From assembly GCF_011516635.5 (NCBI RefSeq), contig NZ_CP096255.1, forward strand, positions 9,249,501 through 9,313,500: a stretch of 64,000 bases of DNA, given 5' to 3'. Below the pieces are notes generated by a model. The model was not told the DNA's origin. It saw only the letters and a list, made by a program, of their open reading frames with translations, and ran no database searches. Shown here piece after piece: positions 1-9,906 of this stretch. The position numbers and the translations under genes were made by a program. Each line of letters opens with the position of its first letter. Positions within the stretch are counted from its first letter, which is position 1. The stretch comes from Bradyrhizobium barranii subsp. apii. Lineage in GTDB: Bacteria; Pseudomonadota; Alphaproteobacteria; Rhizobiales; Xanthobacteraceae.

Positions 1-723
1 GGCATCAGCTGCCACCCGGATATACGAAAGGCTCGCCTCGTCACCAACCAGGACGATTATCGCATCGTTGGTTTGATATCGGCTCGCGCCATCAGCCGCG
101 ACGAATGTTTCCACCACAGCCGCGTGCGCTCCCTTACCTAGCTGCAGGTAGGAACGGGTAAAATCGGACACCGACAATGAGGTTGCAACGTGAACGATCT
201 GAATGGAGCGCTTAATAGCGCGGCCCTCGGCGATCGTAATCACCAGGCCGTCGGTCGCCATCGCGGCATTGAGCGAGATCATCGCATCAGTTGTGGTCGA
301 AAGCACCAGGCCGGCCATTGCACTGTTGGCCGGATTCTCCAGAATCTCTCGCAACGACCGCACATCGACCCCATTTTCGAGGCTACCGACGTCGGATAGC
401 TCGGGTGCGAATATTCCATCCACCAAAACCAGTTTGACTGCTTGATCGGCAGCCGCTTGCATGACCGACGACTTCGCGCGCACCAGCGCAGCTGCATCTG
501 GTCGCGGAGCGAGTGGCAGTACCTCGCCGATCAAGGCGCATAGATCTGTATATTTCCAAGCCTCGATGCGCCGATGCGGGAGGCCGGCACGCTCGTAGGC
601 CTCGAATGCCCTCGCACGGATATGGGCGACAGGCCCACAGCCAGGCAGCCGTCCGTGCGCCGCGGTGAAGAGATTGCTCTTTGCACGTCCGGCGTCGGCT
701 TCTCTTGCCAAAACTTGCTTCAT
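1..723 (-). CDS. sufD: SufD, Fe-S cluster scaffold subunit (partial, runs off the window start)
   Basis: An open frame of 241 codons starts at the ATG at 723 and is still open at base 1. It begins MKQVLAREADAGRAK and contains the SufD-type motif HRRIEAWKYTDL near residue 50, followed by the start of the beta-helix core. SufD partners SufB and SufC in the SufBC2D complex that builds Fe-S clusters in the cytoplasm. It starts 19 bases after the sufC stop, so it belongs to the same operon. The gene has no stop inside the window, and its C-terminal half, which carries the residues that contact SufB, is not visible. Confidence 0.85.
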   Translation of the reverse strand, partial: MKQVLAREADAGRAKSNLFTAAHGRLPGCGPVAHIRARAFEAYERAGLPHRRIEAWKYTDLCALIGEVLPLAPRPDAAALVRAKSSVMQAAADQAVKLVLVDGIFAPELSDVGSLENGVDVRSLREILENPANSAMAGLVLSTTTDAMISLNAAMATDGLVITIAEGRAIKRSIQIVHVATSLSVSDFTRSYLQLGKGAHAAVVETFVAADGASRYQTNDAIIVLVGDEASLSYIRVAADA

Positions 724-742
724 CAGGAAATCTCTTGAGATG

Positions 743-1495
743 TCAGGCCGCACCTTCGAATTGAGCGTAGCCACAAGCCTCGAGCTCCAGCGCGAGTTCT
801 CTGCCGCCGCGCTTCCTTACCCGCCCTTTGGACATCACATGCACAAAATCCGGCGTTATATAGTCGAGAAGCCGCCGATAGTGGGTGATCACGATCATCG
901 CCCGTTCCGGCGAACGCAGAGCGTTGATACTGTTGGAGACGATGCGCAGCGCGTCGATATCGAGGCCGGAATCTATCTCATCCAAGATGCACAGGCTCGA
1001 CTCGAATAGCGCCATCTGCAAAATCTCGTTGCGCTTTTTCTCGCCGCCGGAAAATCCGACATTGAAGCCGCGCTTCAGCATGCCTTGTGGGATGTTGAGC
1101 GACTTGGCTATCTCGCCGGCCCTTTTCAGAAAATCGGGCGTGGAGAATTCCTTTTGCCCGCGCGCTTTACGCTGAGCGTTCAACGCCGTACGCAGGAAGT
1201 TCATGGTGGTCACGCCGGGAATTTCCACCGGATACTGAAACGCAAGAAATATTCCCTTGCCAGCGCGCTCCTCCGGTTCCATCGCGAGAAGATCTTCATC
1301 CTTGAACAGGATTTGGCCTGCACTGACTTGATACCCGGGCTTGCCGGAAATAACGTGGCTGAGCGTAGTCTTTCCGGAGCCGTTCGGCCCCATGATCGCG
1401 TGTACCTCACCCGCGTTGACCGCAAGATCGAACCCGCGAAGAATTTCGCGCTCGTCCGTGCCGGCATGCAAATCTCGAACTTCGAGTAGCGCCAT
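743..1495 (-). CDS. sufC: SufC, Fe-S assembly ATPase
   Basis: A 250-residue ABC-type ATPase of the usual SufC length. The Walker A motif GPNGSGKTT is at residues 36-44, the signature FSGGEKKR near 148-155, Walker B LCILDE near 168-173, and the switch histidine in VITHYRR near 205. SufC has no membrane partner; it powers conformational change in the SufB-SufD scaffold during Fe-S cluster assembly. It lies between sufB and sufD on the same strand, with 68 bases to sufB. The frame is intact, in contrast to the hyp genes further along. Linkage to fdxN suggests a role in supplying clusters during nitrogen fixation. Confidence 0.95.
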   Translation of the reverse strand: MALLEVRDLHAGTDEREILRGFDLAVNAGEVHAIMGPNGSGKTTLSHVISGKPGYQVSAGQILFKDEDLLAMEPEERAGKGIFLAFQYPVEIPGVTTMNFLRTALNAQRKARGQKEFSTPDFLKRAGEIAKSLNIPQGMLKRGFNVGFSGGEKKRNEILQMALFESSLCILDEIDSGLDIDALRIVSNSINALRSPERAMIVITHYRRLLDYITPDFVHVMSKGRVRKRGGRELALELEACGYAQFEGAA

Positions 1496-1563
1496 TCTGA
1501 TCTATCTCCTGAAATGCATCATCCCGGGTGAGCCGCACTCGGGAGGTCCCGCGGGACGGTTGG

Positions 1564-3060
1564 CTATCCGACGGCCCCTTCGAGCGAGATCGAGATCAGC
1601 TTCTGCGCTTCCACCGCGAACTCCATCGGCAGTTGCTGCAGCACGTCCTTCACGAAGCCGTTGACGACGAGGCCGACGGCTTCTTCCTGCGAGAGCCCGC
1701 GCTGGATGCAGTAGAACAGCACGTCCTCGGAAATCTTCGACGTCGTCGCCTCATGCTCGAACGTCGCCGACGAGTTCTTGGCCTCGACATAGGGCACGGT
1801 GTGCGCGCCACATTTGTCGCCGATCAGGAGCGAGTCGCAGGCGGTGTAATTGCGCGCGCTGGTGGCCTTGCGATGCGCGCTGACGAGGCCGCGATAGGTG
1901 TTCTGCGCCCTGCCGGCGGCGATGCCCTTGGAGATGATCCGGCTCGACGTGTTCTTGCCGAGGTGGATCATCTTGGTGCCGCTATCGACCTGCTGGTAAC
2001 CGTTCGAGATCGCGATCGAGTAGAACTCGCCGCTCGAATTGTCGCCCCGCAGGATGCAGCTCGGATACTTCCAGGTGATCGCAGATCCCGTTTCGACCTG
2101 GGTCCAGGAGATCTTGGAGTTCTTGCCGCGGCAGTCGCCACGCTTGGTGACGAAATTGTAGATGCCGCCCTTGCCCTCGGAATTGCCGGGGTACCAGTTC
2201 TGCACCGTCGAATACTTGATCTCGGCGTCATCGAGCGTGACGAGCTCGACCACGGCGGCGTGCAACTGGTTCTCGTCGCGCTGCGGCGCGGTGCAGCCTT
2301 CGAGATAGGAAACGTAGGAGCCCTTGTCGGCGATGATCAGCGTGCGCTCGAACTGGCCGGTGTTACGCTCGTTGATGCGGAAATAGGTCGACAGCTCCAT
2401 CGGGCAGCGCACGCCCGGCGGCACGTAGACGAACGAGCCGTCGGAGAACACCGCCGAGTTCAGCGTCGCGAAGTAGTTGTCCGAGGTCGGCACCACGGTG
2501 CCGAGATATTTCTGCACCAGCTCGGGATGCTCGCGGATCGCCTCCGAGATCGGCATGAAGATCACGCCGGCAGCCTTCAGCTCCTTCTGGAAGGTGGTCG
2601 CGACCGAAACCGAGTCGAACACGGCATCGACCGCGATCTTGCGGCTCGGCGACGGCGGTCCACCGGGCGGCGGCTCGACGCCTTCGAGGATTGCGACCTC
2701 ACGCAGCGGAATGCCCAGCTTCTCGTAGGTCTTGAGGATTTCCGGATCGATCTCGTCGATCGAGGACAGCGTCTTCTTCGGCTTCGGCGCCGAGTAATAA
2801 TAGATGTCCTGGTAGTCGATCTTCGGATAGTCGACGCGCGCCCAGGTCGGCTCGGTCATGGTCAGCCAGCGGCGATACGCCTCGAGGCGCCATTCCAGCA
2901 TCCAGGCCGGTTCATTCTTCTTTGCGGAGATGAAGCGGACGACATCTTCCGACAGCCCCTTCGGGGCCTTGTCGGACTCGATCTGAGTCTCAAACCCATA
3001 TCGATACTGGTCGACGTCGATGCGCCGGACGCGCTCGACCGTCTCTTCTGCAGCTACCAT
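1564..3060 (-). CDS. sufB: SufB, Fe-S cluster assembly scaffold
   Basis: SufB is the main scaffold of the SufBC2D complex. The ATG at 3060 is chosen because the protein then starts MVAAEETVERVRRIDVDQY, the usual SufB N-terminus, and is 498 residues long. The open frame continues 59 codons upstream to 3237, but that extension has no SufB character. Conserved stretches include FISAKKNEPAWMLEWRLEAY near the N-terminus and the core GVRCPMELSTYFRIN and GKNTSSRIISKGI. The gene is intact and followed by sufC. About 190 bases separate it from fdxN; no separate promoter was recognised there, so transcription from the fdxN promoter is likely. Confidence 0.94.
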   Translation of the reverse strand: MVAAEETVERVRRIDVDQYRYGFETQIESDKAPKGLSEDVVRFISAKKNEPAWMLEWRLEAYRRWLTMTEPTWARVDYPKIDYQDIYYYSAPKPKKTLSSIDEIDPEILKTYEKLGIPLREVAILEGVEPPPGGPPSPSRKIAVDAVFDSVSVATTFQKELKAAGVIFMPISEAIREHPELVQKYLGTVVPTSDNYFATLNSAVFSDGSFVYVPPGVRCPMELSTYFRINERNTGQFERTLIIADKGSYVSYLEGCTAPQRDENQLHAAVVELVTLDDAEIKYSTVQNWYPGNSEGKGGIYNFVTKRGDCRGKNSKISWTQVETGSAITWKYPSCILRGDNSSGEFYSIAISNGYQQVDSGTKMIHLGKNTSSRIISKGIAAGRAQNTYRGLVSAHRKATSARNYTACDSLLIGDKCGAHTVPYVEAKNSSATFEHEATTSKISEDVLFYCIQRGLSQEEAVGLVVNGFVKDVLQQLPMEFAVEAQKLISISLEGAVG

Positions 3061-3248
3061 TGCCTGCTCCGCTCGCGCAAAGACAACTCCAACCAGTTCC
3101 GGCGCACCCTCTCCGAACTGATCCCACAAGTTAGGACCAACTCGGGGCCAGCGCGTACAGAGAATCGGTCGACGAAGCCGGTAGGCTGCCGCTCTCAGTG
3201 GTGTCTTCATTCTGTTTCGCGTCGGGGCCCCACTCATCAGCTAATTCC

Positions 3249-3443
3249 CTATGCCGGCACACAGGTCTCGGGCACCGGGCAAACGACGGCGCACTGCGGC
3301 GCGTCAGAATTTCCTTCGCATTGGGAGCACTTGGTCGGATCGATCACATATATGTCGTTCTTCAGGCTAATCGCAGCGTTGGGACATTCGAACTCACACG
3401 CACCGCAGACGGTGCACTGGGACGCGATTATCTTGTAGGCCAT
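3249..3443 (-). CDS. fdxN: Nif-type 2[4Fe-4S] ferredoxin
   Basis: A 64-residue bacterial-type ferredoxin. The ATG at 3443 is preferred over the longer frame to 3503 because MAYKIIASQCTVCGACEFEC is the normal start. The first cluster motif is C-x2-C-x2-C-x3-C-P; the second is C-x2-C-x8-C-x3-C-P, the insertion typical of nitrogen-fixation ferredoxins (FdxN/FrxA). Such proteins pass low-potential electrons to nitrogenase or to NifB. It is the first gene of a unit followed by sufB, sufC and sufD. A -24/-12-like site ends about 45 bases upstream, with a NifA site behind it. The family is certain; the symbol is assigned by motif and context. Confidence 0.85.
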   Translation of the reverse strand: MAYKIIASQCTVCGACEFECPNAAISLKNDIYVIDPTKCSQCEGNSDAPQCAVVCPVPETCVPA

Positions 3444-3487
3444 CACTGCGGTTCCATAAGCAGAAGGTGCGGGACCGCGTCTTGCCT

Positions 3488-3502
3488 TCAAGTCTCGTGC
3501 CA
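3488..3502 (-). promoter_or_regulatory. Candidate sigma-54 (-24/-12) promoter of fdxN-suf
   Basis: On the minus strand the bases read TGGCACGAGACTTGA. The -24 half TGGCACG is perfect; the -12 half has TTGA where TTGC is expected, at the usual 10-base spacing after GG. Transcription would start near 3477, giving a leader of about 34 bases before fdxN. The GC to GA change at -12 is a weakness, but the upstream NifA site supports the call. Confidence 0.6.
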
Positions 3503-3563
3503 ATCAGTCTGGGCTGATTTGTCTCGACTATCTTTCAGAGCGCATGTCGCCGCCTCGACGGCG

Positions 3564-3579
3564 TGTCGCAAACTCTACA
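3564..3579. promoter_or_regulatory. NifA upstream activator site (TGT-N10-ACA)
   Basis: TGT at 3564-3566 and ACA at 3577-3579 are separated by exactly ten bases. This matches the NifA upstream activating sequence and lies about 70 bases behind the -24 element of the fdxN promoter. The distance is within the range used by NifA with DNA looping. Confidence 0.65.
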
Positions 3580-4109
3580 TTCGGAATCATAGTGGCTTGA
3601 TCTCGGTGCCGTGGCGCACGATCAATGACGGCGGTCAGCCAACCACGTGAACTGCGTCCGCCAGCCCTATGGCGCGATCCTTCCCATGGCCGCGGTCACG
3701 CGGCTGCGATCGGGTCGCCTCTTCCCGAGTGCTCCGCCGCCAGGTCGGCCGGGCCCCATGTTATTGGTTCTGCTCACCGGAATGGCGGCGGATTCGACTA
3801 AAGCGCCACGATGAACACCCGGCGGGGGTCACACCGGAACGACGCACATCTCCACCGCAGAGCCAGAAACTGTCGCGGCGATCGCGCCAGACAAAGTCAC
3901 GCCGATGATCGCGGCGTTTAGGTGCCGCGGCACCCGCTTTCAAGCCCCGAAGATGACCGGTAACCTGCATCCATATGCCTGTACGAGCAAAGGCACATTG
4001 CCTCGCTTCATGGGGCAACTGAAAGCCAAGCGCGATCATCTGGTGTTCCCCGGCTTCGCTTCGCGTTTCAAAACATCCGCCCGCGCTGGTTAGCAAATTG
4101 ATCGAGCCG
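3580..4109. other. Stretch without a recognised gene
   Basis: About 530 bases between the NifA site and the ald terminator. Open frames exist on both strands, but none shows a recognisable domain, and the longest minus-strand one overlaps the terminator hairpin. No RNA gene or repeat was seen. Confidence 0.4.
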
Positions 4110-4134
4110 AAAAAAAGCCACCCCGAAGGGTGGC
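4110..4134 (-). terminator. Rho-independent terminator of ald
   Basis: A perfect 7-bp stem (GCCACCC at 4117-4123, GGGTGGC at 4128-4134) with a CGAA loop is followed, on the minus strand, by a run of seven T (4116-4110). It lies about 40 bases after the ald stop. Confidence 0.88.
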
Positions 4135-4172
4135 CCAAGTCAGGGAGGAAACGCCCGTAAGGGTCTCCGGGA

Positions 4173-5274
4173 TCAGGCCGCAGCCTGTTCGATCGATGAG
4201 AAAGGCAACCCTAGGCTCTCGGCCACGGCCTTGTAAGTTAGCCGGCCCCGATGGACATTGAGGCCCGCGCGCAGGTGCGGATTTTCGAGCGCGGCGGCAA
4301 ACGCCTTGTTGGCCAGTGCCAAACCAAACGGCAGCGTGGCATTAGTCAGTGCCTGGCTTGAGGTCAGCGGCGCCGCGCCGGGCATATTGGCCACGCAATA
4401 ATGAATGACGCCATCCACTTCGCAGGTTGGATCAGCCTGAGTGGTTGGGTGCGATGTCTCAAAGCAGCCGCCCTGATCGATAGCGACGTCCACGATCACC
4501 GCCCTCTTACGCATCGAACTCAGCATACCCCGCCGAACGAGCTTCGGCGCGCTCGCACCTGGAACAAGTACCGCACCAATCACAACATCGGCCGCAAATA
4601 CCTCTTCCTCCACCGCGTCGATGGTCGAGATTCTGGCCCGAACGCGCAAGCTCGTCCAGTTCGAGCCGGGGTATCGAGCGGTCGATGATGGTGACCTCTG
4701 CACCCAAATCGATCGCCATGCGCGCCGCGTGCGTACCAACGAGGCGACCTCCAATCACCACGATCCGGGCCGGCTGAACACCGGGCGCTCCACCGATCAA
4801 CAGCCCTCGTCCGCCAGCAGTACGCCTCAGGGCGCTACCCGCCCCTTCAATCGCAAACCTATCCGCGACCTCGCTCATGGGCGCCAGCAACGGAAGGCCA
4901 CCTTGCTCATCAGTTACGGTCTCATAGGCGATCTCGGTCCACCCAGATTTTAGGAGCCCCTTGGCCTGCTCCGGGTCCGGGGCCAGATGCAGATAAGTGA
5001 AGAGGATCTGGCTCTCCCGCAGCTGGCTCCATTCGGACGGCTGAGGCTCCTTAACCTTTACAATCATCTCGCTCGACGCGAATACCTCGACTGCGGACGC
5101 CAGAATCGTTGTGCCGGCGTTGCGATAATCTTCATCCGCCGCGCCAATGCCCGCGCCAGCATCGGTCTCGATCATCACGCGGTGGCGCGCCGCCACGTAT
5201 TCGCGGACAGCTCCAGGGGTAAGGCCCACGCGATATTCGTGCGCCTTGATTTCCTTGAGGACTCCGACCTTCAT
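4173..5274 (-). pseudogene. ald: L-alanine dehydrogenase, frameshifted
   Basis: Alanine dehydrogenase interconverts alanine with pyruvate plus ammonium using NAD. The ATG at 5274 follows a GGGAG ribosome site and starts MKVGVLKEIKAHEYRVGLTP. The N-terminal part runs to about 4650 and includes an NAD-binding strand, IVVIGGRLVGTHAARMA. The C-terminal part, from ARISTIDAVEEEVFAADVV to the stop, is in another frame and carries the conserved DVAIDQGGCFE and HYCVANMPGA motifs. The change of frame lies near 4640-4660 and looks like loss of two bases or an equivalent. If real, no full enzyme is made; bacteroid alanine synthesis would then need another gene. A terminator follows. Confidence 0.85.
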
Positions 5275-6074
5275 TTGAAAACTCCCTGCCTGGAGGGGCT
5301 TTCTAATCGGAAATGCGTAACGATATTGCGACGCGAGTGCCACAATAGCGCAGGAATTCAGCGATCTTTGACCAGCTGCGCAGGATTTCAAACAAGATGC
5401 GGCAAGATGCTGAGTGGCTAAGATAACCATACTCGCTGAGCTCAACGATCGAGCCCTCCGCAGCCGACGCGAACAGGCTCTCGACCGCAATGGCACCCGC
5501 GCTGAAGAAAAATCATATAACGGATCCGTGGGCGTCTTGAAAACGTCTACAGAACTGCCTTCGCCGCGATGACAGGGTCCTTCCGCTCTGGACCAAACCT
5601 ATTCTCATCTCATTACCTGCGAATCACGCGTTGGCTATGCACGAGGTCGGCGAATGCACGGACCTCGGTGTCAGTGCCTTCTCCTAAGCCGCCGAGATTC
5701 AGGGGAGCAGATCGAGGATCTCTTATTTCTAAGCTGCTCTTGTGCGACACTAGTCTACAAACTAAGCGGCGCGACTTGAGCCAAGGCGCTGTAAAGAGCC
5801 TCGTAAGAGCGCCTTTCGCCTCACCTTAACCTCGAAGTGTCAAGTGGGGGCAACGACCTTGGGTGAGCGACGAATGGCGCATGAATAAAACGCTTGGGAC
5901 CGGGTTCGCGGCTTGGGAATGCCACAAATGAAAATCCAGCCTTGCCGAATTTCTGGAAGAGCGAGCATCACAGTCCGCCAGCAGGGCAGGTCGTAGACTT
6001 TAGCTCATTTTTTGAATGACTAATAACCGCTGATGCGTGCCCCCTCATGCCCGCCGCAGTTGGGCGTGACATGT
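5275..6074. other. Stretch without a recognised gene
   Basis: About 800 bases upstream of ald and downstream of hypE. No ORF here has recognisable homology. The region should hold the ald promoter, but no convincing regulatory motif was identified. Confidence 0.4.
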
Positions 6075-7123
6075 TCAACACATCCGAGGCAATTGTTCGC
6101 CCGACAGCCAATCGACAACTCGTCCGCCACCGAAACTGGTCGCCATCTGCACAAACTTGTGATCGTCAGCTACCGCCTCTCCAATATCAGCTGCATCGCA
6201 CCCGAGCGGATGCGCCTTCATGGCTGCAAGCACAGCATCGGCAGAATCAGGCGCGACGATCGCAACGAGCTTGCCCTCGTTAGCGACATGGATCGGATCA
6301 AGCCCAAGGAGTTCGCAGGTCGCCGCAACCGCAGGCTTCACAGGAATGGCGGCTTCCTGCAGACGGAAGCCGAGGCCCGATTGATGCGCAATCTCGTTGA
6401 GCGAGGCGGCAAGGCCGCCACGCGTGGGGTCACGCATCACCCGGATACCGCTGCCACCGGCCGCAACCATGGCGGCTACGAGGTCGTGCAGCGCGGCTGA
6501 ATCCGAGCGCGATCTCTATTTGAAAGGCGACGTTCTGGCGCCTTGACATGATCGCCACCCCATGATCGCCGAGGCTACCGGAAATCAGGACACGGTCGCC
6601 AACCCTTGCCTTGTCGGCCGAGAGATCGAGCGCATCGGCCAGGACCCCGATGCCCGGTCGTGGAGATGAACAGACCGTCCGCCTTGCCGCGCTCGACGAC
6701 CTTGGTGTCCCCAGTGATGATGTAAACGCCGGCGTCGCGCGCCGCTAAGCCCATCGAATCCGCAATCGTTTGCAGATCCGAAAATCGGAACCCCTCCTCG
6801 ATGATAAAGCTAGCCGATAGATAGAGCGGACGCGCGCCGGCCATAGCGACATTATTGATCGTGCCGTTCACAGCGAGTGACCCGATATTGCCGCCAGGAA
6901 AGAACAGCGGTGAAACCACATAGCCGTCCGTCGTCATCACTATTCTGCCTGTTGCAACATCAAACGCCGATTGATCATTGCAGCGGGCGAGCCATTCGTT
7001 ACCGAAGGCTCGGTGAAAAATGTCCGAGATTAGGTGCGCCATGGCACGGCCCCCGGACCCGTGAGAAAGATCAATGCGTCCGTTCTCGACATCAAGTCTG
7101 CGTTGATGGGCCTTTACGCTCAT
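6075..7123 (-). pseudogene. hypE: HypE, hydrogenase maturation protein (two frameshifts)
   Basis: HypE dehydrates a carbamoyl group to the cyanide ligand of the NiFe centre. From the ATG at 7123 the protein contains RIDLSHGSGGRAMAHLI, MTTDGYVVSPLFFPGGNIG and GDTKVVERGKADGLFIST. The frame is lost near 6655 and the expected GIGVLADALDLSADKARVGD continues in another frame. A second shift near 6505 leads to the last frame (VMRDPTRGGLAASLNEIA to the stop). HypE normally ends in a PRIC-type tail with the terminal cysteine that carries the cyano group; here the last residues are PRMC, so the tail is conserved. Two indels make the gene non-functional unless they are sequence errors. Confidence 0.88.
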
Positions 7124-7962
7124 GAACCGTCCCAGCTGATCATCGCGAACTCGGCCATACGTCCAATACGCGGCGCAAGCGCCTTCCGATGAGACCATGC
7201 AGGCTCGTATGGGATTTTCCGGCGTGCAAGCAGTTCCAAACAGCTCGCAGTCGACCGGCCGGTGGCTCCGCGCAGAATTGCGCAGCACTCGCACGCTGGA
7301 TTGTCAGCGACAAGCAGTTCGTGCACCGCAAAACGCGCCTCGGCGTCAAATCTCGCGCATGCCCGCTTCAGCTTCAGTCCGCTTTTGGGTACGAGTCCAA
7401 GTCCATGCCATTCGAACTGCTCACGCAGTCCGAATATCTGCGAGCGACCTCGTCCTTGGCGCGCGGATTGCCTTCGCGCGTAACCGCACGGCTGTATTGA
7501 TTTTCCATGCCGCAGCGGCCTTCGTTCACTTGCCGCACCAGCATCAGGATCACCTGCATGACGTCGAGCGGTTCAAATCCCGCGATCACGATCGGCTTAC
7601 CGAATTGTTCTGCCAGAGGTTCGTAAGGTCGCGTACCGATGATGGTGCTGACATGTGCAGGCCCGACGAAGCCATCAATTGCGCCCCCGCCGATATTGCG
7701 GATCTTCGGATTCTCGAGAATGCTGTGCATGGCGGACGGTGTAAGCACGTGGTTGCAGAACACGCTGAGGCTCTTCAGCCGCTTCTTCTCGGCAATCCGG
7801 ATCATCACCGCCGTCGGTGGCGTCGTAGTCTCAAATCCAGTGGCAAAGAAGACCACGTCCCGGCTCGGTGCCTGTTCGGCGAGCCGAATAGCGTCGATCG
7901 TCGAGTAAAACCATCCGAATGTCAGCGCCTAGCGCCTTGGCTCGCAGCAATGACTTCACCCG
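7120..7962 (-). pseudogene. hypD: HypD remnant lacking its N-terminal part
   Basis: HypD, with HypC, builds the Fe(CN)2CO unit of NiFe hydrogenases. The remnant starts inside the gene with RVKSLLRAKALGADIRMV and lacks roughly the first 140 residues. One extra T near 7905 shifts the frame. The core VVFFATGFETTTPPTAVMIR and the DGFVGPAHVSTIIG block follow. The end ACTPENPIRACMVSSEGACA is in yet another frame and, as written, runs into hypE. The upstream boundary is a deletion that joins hypF to hypD and removes hypC, so HypD cannot be functional. Confidence 0.87.
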
Positions 7963-9906
7963 CGCGTAATTTGGTCAGCCAGCACCGCGTTCAAAAAGCA
8001 GCCGCCGCTTAGGACGACGGCATTGACACCGGTTGTTCACGCAAAGCGCGTGACCCAGTCAATGCAAGCGGCGGCGAGAGTGCCATGAAACAGCCCGGCT
8101 CCGTCCGTGGCGCCTACGTTGTCTGTAATCAAGTGCTCAAAAAGCGGACGAAGCGACAGCACGCCGCCATCCATCGTCCAGCCGGCATCGAGAATCTCAG
8201 TCCGCCGCACCAGCGCCTCGAGCTTCATTGCGGCCTCGCCCTCATAGCTCTGCAAACTCGCAATGCCCAGCAGCGCCGCCGCCGCATCAAACAACCGGCC
8301 CGCGCGGGTTGTGATGGTCCCGCCCTGCTGATCCAGCAATGCGCGCACGCGCTCAGCCTGGCGTTGCGCTGCAAAGCGATGGCCGATTTCGGTTCCCTTG
8401 CCAAGCAACTGCAACATTGCGTAGGTCCCACATGACCGTGCTCAGCGATGACGGCGGCAGCATGCGTGTGGTGATGCTGGACAGCGACCAGCGCGCGGCC
8501 GCTTGCCTCCGCAAAGCGCGTGGACGCCATATTGGGATGCAGATCATGGGCGATGACGGCAGGATCGACGTCAAGAATCAATGTGAGATGACGAATCGTC
8601 TCTTCAAACACACGAATGCTTTCGGCCGTATCGAGATCGCCATATGCTGGGAGACGAACGCTTCGTTGTTCCGCGTGACGGTGATGGTCGACTTCAACGC
8701 AGCGCCAACAGCAGTACGGACGGCACAGATCTTGCCAGCCGGATCGGTTCTGGAACATAGCCACGGGCGCGACGAATGCGTTGGGCGCGGCCCGCCACAA
8801 CCGACACGACGGAGTCATCCGCACGCGTTAGGATCTCGCGATCATGGGTCACGACAAGGTCGGCGATTCCCTCAAGCCGCCGCAGCGCCTGTGCGTTGTC
8901 GATCAGCAGCGGTTCGCCACAAAGATTGGCACTGGTGGCAACGATGACGGGGCCAGTCCCCACAAGCGATACTCCGGTCGAACGAAGCACCTGAAAGATG
9001 AAGTGATGCAGCGGGGCCGCGGGCAGCATGGCACCTACCCGCGATAAGCCGGGAGCTATCGCGGGTGCTAAATTATGGCGCGAACGTAGAAGGACGACGG
9101 GACGAACTACGGATTCGAGTAGCGCGAACTCGGGCTCATTCGCTTCCGCGATCTCATTGACCCGCTCTATGGAACCGACCATGACGGCGAATCGCGTCTC
9201 AAGACGCCGCTTTCTGCCGCGCAAACGCTGCACCGCGCCCTGGTTGCGCGCGTCGCAAAGCAGCTGGTATCCGCCCAGCCCCCTTATCGCCACGGTTTGG
9301 CCGTCGACGATTGCCGCGACAATAGCGTTGTTTCCATGGCTGAGCCGCGGGCCGCATGTCGGACATGCGATCGCCTCCGCATGGAACCTGCGAATCGCCG
9401 GATCGAGATATTCGCTGACGCAGGCGGCACACAGCCTAAAGGCCTTCATGACCGTGTTTCGGCGATCGTAGGGAAGCTGTTCGGAGAGGGACGGGCCGCA
9501 ATGCGAGCAATTGATGAAGGGATAACGGTAATGGCGACTTTTCGGATCGAACTACTCACTGATGCACTGCTGGCAGGTCGCGGCATCGGCGACGATCCGC
9601 GTTGACGACTTGCCACCTTCGCTGGTGCCGATCGAAAAGTCTTTCGCCGCGAGCGCTCCTGTCTCCTGAACGCAGATGTGGTCGATGCATGCCAGTGGTG
9701 GTGCTTCAAGCGGCAAAGCGGCGACAAACTCCGACGCACGGTTGCCCTCCACCTCGATCGTAACGCCCTCTGGATCATTGACGACAAACCCCGCCAATCC
9801 GTACCGCGTGGCCAGGCCATAGACGTAAGGACGAAATCCGACCCCTTGCACAGCTCCGCTCACGCGCACGCGTAGCCGAGTTTGGCCGCAGGTGGGCGGC
9901 GCTCAT
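7963..9906 (-). pseudogene. hypF: HypF carbamoyltransferase, multiply broken and C-terminally truncated
   Basis: HypF makes the carbamoyl group used by HypE. The ATG at 9906 overlaps the hypB stop. One extra C near 9890 breaks the start. The acylphosphatase domain (VSGAVQGVGFRPYVYGLA) is followed by an in-frame amber codon at 9552-9554, yet the zinc-finger region goes on in the same frame (FINCSHCG, then IACPTCGPRLSHGNN). The YrdC-like domain is present (SANLCGEPLLIDNAQALRR). Further shifts lie near 8697 and 8650. After HHHTHAAAVIAEHGHVGPT about 70 residues are missing. A TGA at 8037-8039 interrupts the last domain, which continues in frame as VVLSGGCFLNAVLADQITR and then fuses into hypD. Clearly a dead gene. 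Confidence 0.9.

Noticed and set aside
1528..3438. A 636-codon open frame on the plus strand
   Set aside because: It lies opposite sufB and fdxN, has no domain, and is a by-product of the high-GC codon use of the real genes.
5488..5505. TGGCACCCGCGCTGA as a sigma-54 promoter
   Set aside because: The -12 part is poor (GA, no TTG) and no gene starts downstream on that strand.
6575..7294. A single frame that joins the end of HypD to HypE as if a natural fusion
   Set aside because: HypD and HypE are normally separate with overlapping stop and start; the join arises from an indel near the end of hypD, and both genes are broken elsewhere.
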